A model generated the notes under the pieces. It ran no database searches. It saw nothing but the letters and a program-made list of their open reading frames with translations, and was not told the DNA's origin. A stretch of 48,337 nt of DNA from a bacterium (lineage in GTDB: Bacteria > UBP6 > UBA1177), in the NCBI GenBank assembly GCA_017963125.1, contig JAGCUA010000083.1, positions 1 to 48,337 on the forward strand. The letters are read 5' to 3'. Below are positions 16,300 to 24,563 of this stretch, one piece after another; positions within the stretch are counted from its first letter, which is position 1; every line of letters starts with the position of its first letter. The position numbers and the translations under genes were made by a program.

Positions 16300-17215
16300 C
16301 ACCCCAATTTTATTTATCGTTTTCAACCGCATCGAGCCGACGAAACAGGTATTTAAAAGAATCAAAAAGATTCAACCGAAGCATTTGTTTATCGCGATGG
16401 ACGGACCAAGAAAAGAAGTTGTCGGCGAAGCGGAAAAATGCTGGGAAGTTCGAGATTGGCTGCTTTCGCAAATTGACTGGGATTGCGATTTGAAAACATT
16501 GATTCGTGAAGAAAATCTCGGTTGCGGAAAAGGACCGGCAGAAGCTATATCGTGGTTTTTCGATCAAGTGGAAACGGGGATAATTTTGGAAGATGACTGT
16601 CTGCCTAATGACACATTTTTTAAATTTATGGAAGAGCTTCTTATTCGCTATAAAGACGATAACAGGATCATGCAGATAAGCGGAACGAACCGTTTGGGAA
16701 AATACCAGTATCAAGATTCTGATCAAAGTTATTACTTTGCAAACTATGCGTCGGAATGGGGATGGGGAACATGGAAAAGAGCTTGGAATCTTTACGATTT
16801 TGAGATTTCTGCATGGGAAGACAAAAATGTAAAAAAAATCATCCGGCAGCTTTTCGACAAACCCTCATACTTTAAATTTATCAGCCGGATTCTCAACAGA
16901 ACTTTTAAAAACCCGAAAGTATCCTGGTGGGACTATCAGTGGGGTTTTACAAAAGAAATAAATTCCGGGCTTTCCATTGTTCCGGCAAAAAACCTTGTCA
17001 GCAACATCGGTTTCGGTACAGATGCGACCCACACATTCAATATTTACAGCAAATTCAACAACTTGCCTTCAGAAGAAATGAGTTTTCCATTAAATCATCC
17101 GAAATATGTCGCTCTCGACAAAGACTTTGAGCAGAAAATTATGGATGCACATTTTTCGTTTTCAATAAGAGTCTTTAATTTTATCGGCAAAATACGAGGC
17201 AAACTTCATGGCTGA
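16289..17215 (+). CDS. GT-A fold glycosyltransferase with WGWGTWK motif (paralogue)
   Basis: A 308-residue protein paralogous to the one at 10923: PILFIVFNRIEPTKQV, then IILEDDCLPND, then SEWGWGTWKRAW and LVSNIGFGTDATHT, all in the same order as in the paralogue. It probably uses the EDD motif for metal and nucleotide binding. Base composition is slightly less AT-rich than in the genes at 6979-10926. The stop lies inside the 8-nt ATGGCTGA overlap with the LicD gene. Substrates are unknown. Confidence 0.8.
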   Translation: MTYNTPILFIVFNRIEPTKQVFKRIKKIQPKHLFIAMDGPRKEVVGEAEKCWEVRDWLLSQIDWDCDLKTLIREENLGCGKGPAEAISWFFDQVETGIILEDDCLPNDTFFKFMEELLIRYKDDNRIMQISGTNRLGKYQYQDSDQSYYFANYASEWGWGTWKRAWNLYDFEISAWEDKNVKKIIRQLFDKPSYFKFISRILNRTFKNPKVSWWDYQWGFTKEINSGLSIVPAKNLVSNIGFGTDATHTFNIYSKFNNLPSEEMSFPLNHPKYVALDKDFEQKIMDAHFSFSIRVFNFIGKIRGKLHG

Positions 17216-17867
17216 CACAGAACAGAAAATCACCATAAAAAACAGAGAATTTACATACAATCCGCAAAAACTGGATCGTGACGATATTCCGGCAATAAAT
17301 GTTGATATTGCAAAAGAAAACCTTCTACTTTTCAACGAAATTGCAAAAAACAACGACTTTAAATTTGTTTTGTTTTGGGGAACCTTACTTGGCGCAATAA
17401 GAGAAAACGGATTTATAAAGCACGATTTTGATATTGATGTCGTCTCTTGCGACGAAGACAAACTATTGGATATCATTCCGTCATTCCAAAAAGAAGGATT
17501 CTTGTTCATTCGATATTATACGAGTAAAGCACGAACAATGTATTCCTTTTCAAAAGATGGAGTTTTTATAGATGTTTACATTGCAAAAAATGCCGGCATC
17601 GGCAAATATTACCTATGCGGAGCAAAAATTCCGGCTTCTTTTGTCGATAAAACCGAACTCTTTTCTTTTATAGGAGAAAATTTTCTAATTCCTCAAGAAT
17701 ATGAAAAAATTTTAGCCATGATTTACGGCAAAGATTGGCGAATCCCTCAAAATAAAAATGGTCATTTTCCGCTTTACATGCGCAGAGATTACGATCAGAT
17801 CTTTATTCAGATGTTTCCTAAAAGTCTGAGAAATTTTATTAAGAAAATCCTCGGCTTAACCAAATAA
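17208..17867 (+). CDS. LicD-family phosphotransferase
   Basis: A 219-residue protein of the LicD/fukutin nucleotidyltransferase-fold family. FWGTLLGAIRENGF followed by KHDFDIDV (about 58-80) carries the G and DXD residues typical of the active site, and FIDVYIAK supplies a further acidic strand. Family members attach phosphocholine or similar phospho-substituents to surface glycans. No choline uptake or activation genes (licA, licB, licC) are visible, so the donor could be a different CDP-linked compound. It is the last gene of the overlapping operon, ending three bases before a convergent gene. Confidence 0.8.
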   Translation: MADTEQKITIKNREFTYNPQKLDRDDIPAINVDIAKENLLLFNEIAKNNDFKFVLFWGTLLGAIRENGFIKHDFDIDVVSCDEDKLLDIIPSFQKEGFLFIRYYTSKARTMYSFSKDGVFIDVYIAKNAGIGKYYLCGAKIPASFVDKTELFSFIGENFLIPQEYEKILAMIYGKDWRIPQNKNGHFPLYMRRDYDQIFIQMFPKSLRNFIKKILGLTK

Positions 17868-17870
17868 CCC

Positions 17871-19160
17871 CTACTCCACCGCCTTCATTCCATCCAAAAT
17901 GGCGTCTTCCATCGCGGAATAGGTCCATTTTCCGTATCTTCCGGCGAGTTTGACGGAGTTTTCAGCGCACCACTTTTCAATAAGTACCATGTCGTCGAAA
18001 TATTCTTTGTGGTAGATCACGTATCCGGCGTCGATCTTGCGGTAATCCATGAATTCGATGTCGTTTTCCGAACTGATGAGTCCCATCGCAAGGAGGAGTT
18101 CAACGCTTTTTTTGCAGAAAAGTTCTGTGTCGATATTTTCTTCCTGGTGGGTAAATTCGATATAGGCGCTTCCTTTGCCAACAGGAGCCAACTTGCTGTA
18201 AATATTGGAAAAAGATCCGACTCTATATGGCATGAATTTTTCTTCCGGGATGTAAAACCAGTGTCCGGGATGTCCGCACGGCTTTTTGAAAGCGGCGTTG
18301 AAATAGCTGACATGCGCGATTTTCAATCTGTCTGCAATTTCATGTGCCGGAAGCCCTGCCAAATTGGTAAGAAGTTTCAGAAATTTGTTGAGCGGGATCG
18401 TGCTGATGAGCGTTTCATACTCGATCTCCGTGCCGTTACTGAGTTTTGCGATCTTACGCAAAGTGTCGATCGAAACAGGTTCCGCGTTGAAGATGAATTT
18501 CTCTTTTTCACAGAGGTCAAAAAGCTTTTTCGGAAGCTCGCCGATACCGTTTTCTTCGGGGTAGAAAAATTTCGCATTGTAACCGATATTTTTCTGCTCA
18601 GGCGCAGTTACGGCACCCTCTATCACCTGTTCCAAAGTGGGTTTCGGCACATAGTAGTCGCACCAGTGGCTCGCGTAATCCTTCGGGTGAACGGTGTAGA
18701 TTTTCGTGTTGTAGGGAATCATGAAATGCTTTGAGATCCCCTCTCCGAGATAGGCCATGCACCATTCGTAAAAGTTTTCATGCGCCTTCGATTTGTCATT
18801 TTCGTAGTATGCTTTGACAAAGCCTAAAACGCACTCCTTTATCACCTGCGGCGGCAGACCGAAAGTATTTGACTGGAAAGGATACTGCGTAAAAACGTTG
18901 TGCGAAAAGACAAAAGTTTTGCGCTCGATTTCAACTGTATTTTGCCCGAAAAGCCGCGTCATCAGAGAACGAACCTCGGATGTTTTCACGTGAAACCAAT
19001 GCCCGGTCTGGTCAAAAACAAAGCCGTTTTTATGCTCGCTAGTGCAGATCCCGCCGACATGATCATTCTTCTCGACAACGATAAAATCAGTTCCTTTCGC
19101 GTGATACGCCGCCGACAAACCGGTGAGTCCGGCACCTAAAATAAGTGTTTTCGTTTTCAT
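17871..19160 (-). CDS. FAD-dependent amine-oxidase/UDP-galactopyranose-mutase-like oxidoreductase
   Basis: A 429-residue flavoprotein. The dinucleotide-binding motif LGAGLTGLSAAYHA lies at residues 7-20 and is followed by VVEKNDHVGG, the usual second part of the NAD_binding_8 pattern. Proteins of this type occur beside polysaccharide genes and are variously labelled protoporphyrinogen oxidase-like or UGM-like. True UGM identity is not established, since the sequence is longer than typical Glf. GGAGGG precedes the ATG at 19160. It lies 9 nt downstream of polA on the same strand and runs toward the glycan operon, so a role in making a sugar nucleotide is plausible but unproven. Confidence 0.65.
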   Translation of the reverse strand: MKTKTLILGAGLTGLSAAYHAKGTDFIVVEKNDHVGGICTSEHKNGFVFDQTGHWFHVKTSEVRSLMTRLFGQNTVEIERKTFVFSHNVFTQYPFQSNTFGLPPQVIKECVLGFVKAYYENDKSKAHENFYEWCMAYLGEGISKHFMIPYNTKIYTVHPKDYASHWCDYYVPKPTLEQVIEGAVTAPEQKNIGYNAKFFYPEENGIGELPKKLFDLCEKEKFIFNAEPVSIDTLRKIAKLSNGTEIEYETLISTIPLNKFLKLLTNLAGLPAHEIADRLKIAHVSYFNAAFKKPCGHPGHWFYIPEEKFMPYRVGSFSNIYSKLAPVGKGSAYIEFTHQEENIDTELFCKKSVELLLAMGLISSENDIEFMDYRKIDAGYVIYHKEYFDDMVLIEKWCAENSVKLAGRYGKWTYSAMEDAILDGMKAVE

Positions 19161-19169
19161 GCTTCCCTC

Positions 19170-21665
19170 CTACTTCAAATCAGCCCAGCTTTCGCCGGTT
19201 TCGTAGTTGACATCGAGCGGAACATCGAAAACTTTGCCCGCTTCACGCATCTTTTCGGCGCATTTCTCTGCTATATCGGGCCTGTTTTCAGGGATCTCGA
19301 TTATGAGTTCGTCGTGGATCTGCAGCAGGATCCTCGCTTCGGGGCATTCCTTCTGCAACATTTTGTAAACAAGGACTGTTCCCTGCTTAATGATGTCGGC
19401 CGCAGTTCCCTGGATCACGGTGTTGACAGCCATTCTTTCGCCTGATTTCGCGATATTTTTGTTGCTTTCGGCAAGTTCCGGGATGTAGCGCCTGCGTCCG
19501 AAGTAAGTTTCGACATATCCGTTTTCCCGCGCCTCGCGGATCGTGCCGTCGATGAACTGTTTGATCTTCGGGTAGCACGCGAAGTAGTTGTCGATGTATT
19601 TTTTCGCAAAAGCGATATCGACGCCGGTATCGACCGAAAGTTTGTATGCCTGCATTCCGTAGATTATTCCGAAGTTTACGGCCTTTGCGTTGCGGCGCAT
19701 TTCTTTGTCCACGAACTCCGGCATCGTGCCGAAAATAGCCGCTGCGGTGCGAGTGTGAATATCCTCGCCGTGCTTGAAAGCCTCGATAAATTCAGGTTCC
19801 TGGCTGAGTGCGGCAAGAATTCTGAGCTCGATCTGACTGTAATCAAGTGATAAAAGTTTGAATCCTTTTTCGGCTACAAAAAGTCCTCGTATCTTCTGCC
19901 CGTCTTCAGTACGCGTCGGGATATTCTGCAGGTTCGGCTCCCTGCTCGCAAGGCGCCCTGTAGCAGCGAAAGTCACGATGTATGAAGTGTGGAGTCTTCC
20001 GTCGGATGCCGTTTTCGCGGCGATCGGCTCGAGGTAAGTCGAAACGAGTTTGGAATATTTTCTGTTTTCGATAATCAGTTTTGGGAGCGGATGATCGTTT
20101 TCTTCGGCAACTTTTTCAAGGATATCATGCCCTGTGCTGTAGCCCGTTTTAGTCTTTTTACCACCTTTGAGCTGAAGTTTGTCGAACAGAATTTCGGCAA
20201 GCTGTTTCGGTGAATTGGGGTTGAAAACAGTTTCTGCAGCTTCGTAAATCTGTTTGGTCAGCTCATTTATTTTACTTACGAATTCGGCTTTTAAAGCGGC
20301 TGTTTTGGCAAGATCGACTCTTATTCCGCTTTGCTCCATCGCCCTGACTACTTCCAGATGCGGCATTTCGATCCCGTTTATCAGGAAAGATTTGTCGGCT
20401 TCTTTTTGCTCGATCTCGGCGCGGAGTTTTTCCAGAAACGCGAAAAATGATTCGGGAGATTCTCTGTTTACCTGCTCAAAACCAAGTGCTTCAGCGATTT
20501 CTTCAGGCGTATATCCGTGACGGCCGCTGTCGTGGCAGAAGTAGTAGATCTGCAGATCTATAAATTTGATTCCGGCTGGAAACGGCGCGTCCAAAAACTC
20601 TTTCACATCAAAAGAATAAACCGTCGAGCCTTCGGGGAGATCTTTTATCTCGCAACTTTTGAATTTTCCCTCTTTCGCGACATAAAAACTGCCGTAAAAG
20701 GTGCATCCGTAAAGGGTTTCGCCGCTTTTCAGCTCAAATTCGCCTGTCTCCCATTTTTCGTGAAGCTCAAAAACTTTTTTCGGTGCAGGGGCTTCCTTCG
20801 GTCCAGTCGAAAAATCGCTTTCCATTTTTTTCATGATCGACCTGAAACCTAGTTCCGAGCATAGTTTCGCGAGTTTTTCGACATCCGGTTTTTCCCAGGG
20901 ATCGAAACATTTCTTGCAGCCGTCCAAATTTACCGAAGAATCGAGTTTTATAAGAAATTTTGAGAACTCAAACTGCTCCTTATTTTCCGTAAAACCCTTT
21001 TGCAATGCAGGTTTCAGTTCATTCAGATGCTGGTAAATGTTGTCAGCGGAGCCGTATTTGTTGAGAAGTTCCGCCGCGGTTTTAAGACCTACTTTCGGCA
21101 TTCCCGGAACATTGTCGGAACTGTCGCCCAAAAGTGCGAGAAAATCGAGCATCTGGGCAGGCAGAACGCCGTATTTTTCCTTAACGCCCTCGGTATCGAT
21201 GATTTTATCCTTCATGCTGTCGTACATTCTGACGTTTCCGCCTACAAGCTGCATCAGATCCTTGTCGGAAGAGACGATAATGATTTCTTTTTCGGGATTG
21301 TTCGCAACGATCGAAGCGATAACATCGTCCGCCTCGAAGCCGTTTGAAGCAAAAACCGGGATATTGAGCGCGTGAAGCATCGGTTCGATCAGCTCGAACT
21401 GCGATTTCAGGTCAGGATCGACCTCCTTTCTGTTTGCCTTGTATTCAGGATAAGCCTTTTTTCTGAAAGTCTCAGTCTTGCTGTCAAGCGCGGCGACTGC
21501 GGCGAAACCTTCGAACTTTGAAATCGTCCTGAGAAACATATTGATGAAGCCGTAAATAGCATTCACCGGCTTTCCGTCAGGCGAAGTCATCGGCGGCAGC
21601 GCATGAAAAGCCCTGAAAATATAAGAACTCACATCCAGAATCGCGATTTTTCCCTCGTTTTGCAT
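19170..21665 (-). CDS. polA: DNA polymerase I
   Basis: An 831-residue family A polymerase with an N-terminal 5'-3' exonuclease domain (about 1-290; DSSDNVPGMPKVG helix-hairpin-helix region), a middle domain, and the polymerase core. Motif A is SLDYSQIELR, motif B is RRNAKAVNFGIIYG and motif C is QIHDEL. It fills gaps and removes RNA primers. In the middle domain I do not find the acidic DxE motif of a proofreading exonuclease, so that activity is probably lost. ATG 21665 has GAGGAGG just upstream; the longer open frame reaching 21728 overlaps the preceding gene and lacks homology. Confidence 0.95.
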   Translation of the reverse strand: MQNEGKIAILDVSSYIFRAFHALPPMTSPDGKPVNAIYGFINMFLRTISKFEGFAAVAALDSKTETFRKKAYPEYKANRKEVDPDLKSQFELIEPMLHALNIPVFASNGFEADDVIASIVANNPEKEIIIVSSDKDLMQLVGGNVRMYDSMKDKIIDTEGVKEKYGVLPAQMLDFLALLGDSSDNVPGMPKVGLKTAAELLNKYGSADNIYQHLNELKPALQKGFTENKEQFEFSKFLIKLDSSVNLDGCKKCFDPWEKPDVEKLAKLCSELGFRSIMKKMESDFSTGPKEAPAPKKVFELHEKWETGEFELKSGETLYGCTFYGSFYVAKEGKFKSCEIKDLPEGSTVYSFDVKEFLDAPFPAGIKFIDLQIYYFCHDSGRHGYTPEEIAEALGFEQVNRESPESFFAFLEKLRAEIEQKEADKSFLINGIEMPHLEVVRAMEQSGIRVDLAKTAALKAEFVSKINELTKQIYEAAETVFNPNSPKQLAEILFDKLQLKGGKKTKTGYSTGHDILEKVAEENDHPLPKLIIENRKYSKLVSTYLEPIAAKTASDGRLHTSYIVTFAATGRLASREPNLQNIPTRTEDGQKIRGLFVAEKGFKLLSLDYSQIELRILAALSQEPEFIEAFKHGEDIHTRTAAAIFGTMPEFVDKEMRRNAKAVNFGIIYGMQAYKLSVDTGVDIAFAKKYIDNYFACYPKIKQFIDGTIREARENGYVETYFGRRRYIPELAESNKNIAKSGERMAVNTVIQGTAADIIKQGTVLVYKMLQKECPEARILLQIHDELIIEIPENRPDIAEKCAEKMREAGKVFDVPLDVNYETGESWADLK

Positions 21666-21684
21666 TTGAACCTCCTCAAAAAAA

Positions 21685-22941
21685 TCAAAATCCCAGCATA
21701 AACACCGGATAGTAGTAAACTTTTTCATTAAGCGGTCTTATTTTATCGCATGAATCGATTATCAGACCTGTTTGGATATCAAGACCGTATTTGTCCAAAA
21801 CCCCGAAGTTTTTAGCCGCATTTTTCGGTGAAGCGTTTTTCTTGATTTCTATCGGATAAACTTTGTTCTGTGACAGATAAATTATATCAATTTCCTTCTG
21901 ATCCTTATCGCGGTAGTAAAAAAGCAATTCCTTTGGATCTGCACCGTACGAAAGCAGATTTTTGAGAAGCTCGCTCACTACATAAGTTTCGAAGAAAGCA
22001 CCGCTCATCGCACAGTTTTCAAGCATTTCGGCATTCGGCCACTTACACAAGTACGCACAGAGCCCGGTATCGGTAAAATAAAGCTTCGGAGCTTTGATTA
22101 TTCTGTTCGAAGCCTTTGCCGCAAAAGGCTGAAGCAAATAAATTATGCCTGAAGTTTCCAGCACTGAAAGCCATTTTTTGCAGGTTCTGACATCAATGCC
22201 GACGCTGTTTGAAATCTCGTCATAATGCAGCTCACAGGCGGTTCTCAAGGCAATGAGCGACATAAAATTTCTGAAAGTCGTCTCGTTTCCGGCAGAAATC
22301 AGCTTCCTTACATCTTTTTCGATGTAAGTTACGATATATGATTTGAAATAAGCGTCGCGTTCCGAGTTCCCAAGGCAGACATCGGGCATTCCGCCGGTAA
22401 AAATATCCTCGAAAATCTCCTTTTTTGTGCGGTATTTAAACGAATTTTCGCGCTCCCTTTTTAGAAGTTTAGCAATTTCCGGCGTGAATTTTGCACCTTC
22501 CGCCCCCTGTTTTTCAGCCTGAGAAAACGAAAGCATTTCGACTATGCCGCATCTTCCGGCGAGTGATTCCGAAATTCCCTGCTGAAGCTCAAATCTGTTC
22601 GAACCTGTCAGAATATACATGAGTTTCCGCTCGCCTCCGTTTTTGATAATGCGCAGGCGCTCTTCATCAATTATCTTTTTTATTTCGTCAAGCAGTTTAG
22701 GAACTTTCTGGATTTCATCGATAACCAGAGGCGTTCCGTAAGTTTCCAGGAACAGTTTCGGGTTGCTCTCCGCCAGTACACGGTCATCAGTGTCATCCAG
22801 CGTGACACGCCTGTATTTTTCACCAAAAAGATGATCGACCGTGGTAGATTTCCCGACCTGCCGCGGTCCGTAAACCACGATGCACGGAAAAGATTCCGCA
22901 ACTTTTTCAATGTTTTTTTCAACAGTTCTTTTGATATACAC
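21685..22941 (-). CDS. AAA-family ATPase with DUF4143 domain
   Basis: A 418-residue relative of the ATPase at 2743. Walker A is YGPRQVGKST, Walker B is PLVIDEIQ and the sensor region is ILTGSNRF. The C-terminal EIDIIYL then PIEIKKNASPKN gives the DUF4143 nuclease-like signature. GTG 22941 is chosen because GGAGGA lies 6 nt upstream; an ATG at 22965 is also in frame but would place that ribosome binding site inside the gene. It is first in a three-gene minus-strand group with polA, separated by 19 nt. Its function is unknown. Confidence 0.82.
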   Translation of the reverse strand: MYIKRTVEKNIEKVAESFPCIVVYGPRQVGKSTTVDHLFGEKYRRVTLDDTDDRVLAESNPKLFLETYGTPLVIDEIQKVPKLLDEIKKIIDEERLRIIKNGGERKLMYILTGSNRFELQQGISESLAGRCGIVEMLSFSQAEKQGAEGAKFTPEIAKLLKRERENSFKYRTKKEIFEDIFTGGMPDVCLGNSERDAYFKSYIVTYIEKDVRKLISAGNETTFRNFMSLIALRTACELHYDEISNSVGIDVRTCKKWLSVLETSGIIYLLQPFAAKASNRIIKAPKLYFTDTGLCAYLCKWPNAEMLENCAMSGAFFETYVVSELLKNLLSYGADPKELLFYYRDKDQKEIDIIYLSQNKVYPIEIKKNASPKNAAKNFGVLDKYGLDIQTGLIIDSCDKIRPLNEKVYYYPVFMLGF

Positions 22942-22983
22942 GCTCTCCTCCGAAACAAAATACAACTTTAAATATCATAGTTT

Positions 22984-23022
22984 TTCGACCAAATCAACAT
23001 CGCGATGCTGTTTTGGTCGAAG
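22984..23022. other. long perfect-arm palindrome in the divergent intergenic region
   Basis: TTCGACCAAA and TTTTGGTCGAA flank a centre with CATCGCGATG, giving a nested palindrome, with T-runs outside both arms. It lies between divergent genes, so it would be in the 5' leader or operator region rather than a terminator. Its role is unknown. Confidence 0.5.
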
Positions 23023-23101
23023 TTTTTATGCTTTTCTCTTCAAATCTGAGAGACTCATATAGTGTTGCTTGTTTTTTGTTTGCTAATATTTTGTCAAAGA
23101 A

Positions 23102-23130
23102 TTGACTTTTTGATCATCAAACGCTAATAT
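23102..23130 (+). promoter_or_regulatory. hipBA promoter with candidate operator boxes
   Basis: TTGACT at 23102-23107, a 17-nt spacer and TAATAT at 23125-23130. The -10 is embedded in a 14-nt near-palindrome GCTAATATATTGGC (23123-23136). A related GCTAATATTTT box lies at 23082-23092, and TTTGATCATCAAA fills the spacer. This arrangement suits autorepression by HipB. Confidence 0.55.
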
Positions 23131-23153
23131 ATTGGCGATTTTGAGGTGCAAGA

Positions 23154-23429
23154 ATGATAGTGCTGAAAACTCCGCAGGAAATGGCGGTCGATGCCGCGAC
23201 ACGCTTTAAAGAAATGAGAAAGGCAAAAAAAATCACTATAAAAGATTTAAGCAGGAACAGCGGCGTTCCCTATTCCACGATCAGACGCTTTGAAAGCAGC
23301 GGCGAAATATCTTTTCTTTCGCTCGTTAAAATCGTTTCTACTGTCGGCGAAGACGAAGAGATCACGAATCTGTTTACCCGGCGCATACCCGCATCAATAG
23401 AGGAGATTATCCGTGAAAACCGCAGATAG
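23154..23429 (+). CDS. hipB: HipB-like antitoxin, XRE-type helix-turn-helix
   Basis: A 91-residue protein with a Cro/CI helix-turn-helix at about residues 25-50 (ITIKDLSRNSGVPYSTIRRFE) and a short C-terminal extension. It would bind the operator boxes just upstream and neutralise HipA. GAGG precedes the ATG. It overlaps the hipA start by 17 nt, the usual tight coupling of type II toxin-antitoxin genes in which the antitoxin is made first. Confidence 0.88.
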   Translation: MIVLKTPQEMAVDAATRFKEMRKAKKITIKDLSRNSGVPYSTIRRFESSGEISFLSLVKIVSTVGEDEEITNLFTRRIPASIEEIIRENRR

Positions 23430-24555
23430 GATCGAAGTTTTTTTTGACGGGAAAAAAGTCGGCACAATGGTTCCCTACCAGAAACGGCTGACCGCTTTTG
23501 AATATTCAGACGAATGGCTTAGAAACGGATTTTCAATCAGTCCCTTCTCGCTGCCTCTGCAAGCAGGTGTAAAAATCGCAAAAACTGATCCTTTCGATGG
23601 AATCTTCGGAATATTTGCCGATTCGCTTCCCGACGGCTGGGGCAGACTGCTTGTCGACCGGATGCTCAGGAAAGCTGGAGAACGTCCGGAAGAAATTGAT
23701 CCTTTTTCTCGTCTCTCCATTGTCGGAGCCTCGGGAAAAGGAGCTTTGGAATACAAACCGGTTTACAACTTGCAAACCGCGGAACAAACCGACGACCTTG
23801 ACCGTCTTGCCGAAGAATGCCGGAAAATCATTCAAACTGAAGATTCCGGAGATCTTGACACTCTCTTTGCCATGGGCGGCTCTTCCGGCGGAGCGAGGCC
23901 GAAAGTGACGATCAGGCTGAATAACGAAGATTGGATCGTGAAATTTCCGTCGTCGGGCGATCCGGCAGATATCGGTTTTATGGAATATGAATACAATCTC
24001 TGCGCGAAAGCCTGCGGCATCGAAATTCCCGAAATAAAACTCTTTCCATCGGCTGTGTGCAAGGGATATTTCGGCTGCAAACGCTTCGACAGAGTGAAAA
24101 CCACGCTTGGAGAGAAAAAAATCCATACTGCCTCCGTATCGGCTCTGCTGGAAACTTCCCACAGAATCCCGTCGCTTGACTACTGCTCTCTGCTTGCCTT
24201 GACTTGGCAGCTTACAAAACAGGCGGAAGAAGTGGAAAAAATGTTCACTCTCATGTGTTTCAATGTTTTTGCACACAACAGAGACGACCATTCCAACAAT
24301 TTCTCTTTTGTTTATGACAGCAGCTGGCGCCTCTCTCCGGCTTACGATCTGACTTATTCGAACTCTGTCGGCGGAGAACACGCAACCACAGTCGCCGGTG
24401 AAGGAAAAAATCCAGCAATCAATGACATTCTTTCTGTCGCAAAAAAAGCCGGCATCAAAGAATCTCTTGCGAGAGAAACAGCTGAAAAAGTTCAGGAAAC
24501 AGTAAACAGTCGGCTTGGAAAAATTATGAAAAAAGCAGCAAAGGAAATCTTTTAG
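23413..24555 (+). CDS. hipA: HipA-like serine/threonine kinase toxin
   Basis: A 380-residue HipA homologue. The N-terminal domain includes FGIFADSLPDGWGRLL, the Gly-rich GGSSGGARPK loop corresponds to the autophosphorylated P-loop-like region, and WIVKF carries the ATP-binding Lys. HNRDDHSNN provides the catalytic Asp and Asn, and PAYDLTYS the metal-binding Asp. All catalytic residues appear intact. Known HipA toxins phosphorylate aminoacyl-tRNA synthetases and slow growth. Start is GTG 23413 with AGGAG 8 nt upstream, inside hipB. The protein is shorter than E. coli HipA (about 440 residues). Confidence 0.9.
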   Translation: MKTADRIEVFFDGKKVGTMVPYQKRLTAFEYSDEWLRNGFSISPFSLPLQAGVKIAKTDPFDGIFGIFADSLPDGWGRLLVDRMLRKAGERPEEIDPFSRLSIVGASGKGALEYKPVYNLQTAEQTDDLDRLAEECRKIIQTEDSGDLDTLFAMGGSSGGARPKVTIRLNNEDWIVKFPSSGDPADIGFMEYEYNLCAKACGIEIPEIKLFPSAVCKGYFGCKRFDRVKTTLGEKKIHTASVSALLETSHRIPSLDYCSLLALTWQLTKQAEEVEKMFTLMCFNVFAHNRDDHSNNFSFVYDSSWRLSPAYDLTYSNSVGGEHATTVAGEGKNPAINDILSVAKKAGIKESLARETAEKVQETVNSRLGKIMKKAAKEIF

Positions 24556-24563
24556 GTGGAGAA

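Noticed and set aside
18009..18734. 241-codon plus-strand frame opposite the FAD oxidoreductase
   Set aside because: No domain, no initiation signal, and the minus-strand gene has clear flavoprotein motifs.
21666..21728. Longer PolA starting at 21728
   Set aside because: The additional 21 residues overlap the upstream ATPase gene and lack homology, while ATG 21665 has a strong ribosome binding site.
23533..24381. 282-codon open frame antisense to hipA
   Set aside because: It lies wholly opposite a clear HipA coding region, has no ribosome binding site or recognisable domain, and reads as a codon-bias shadow.
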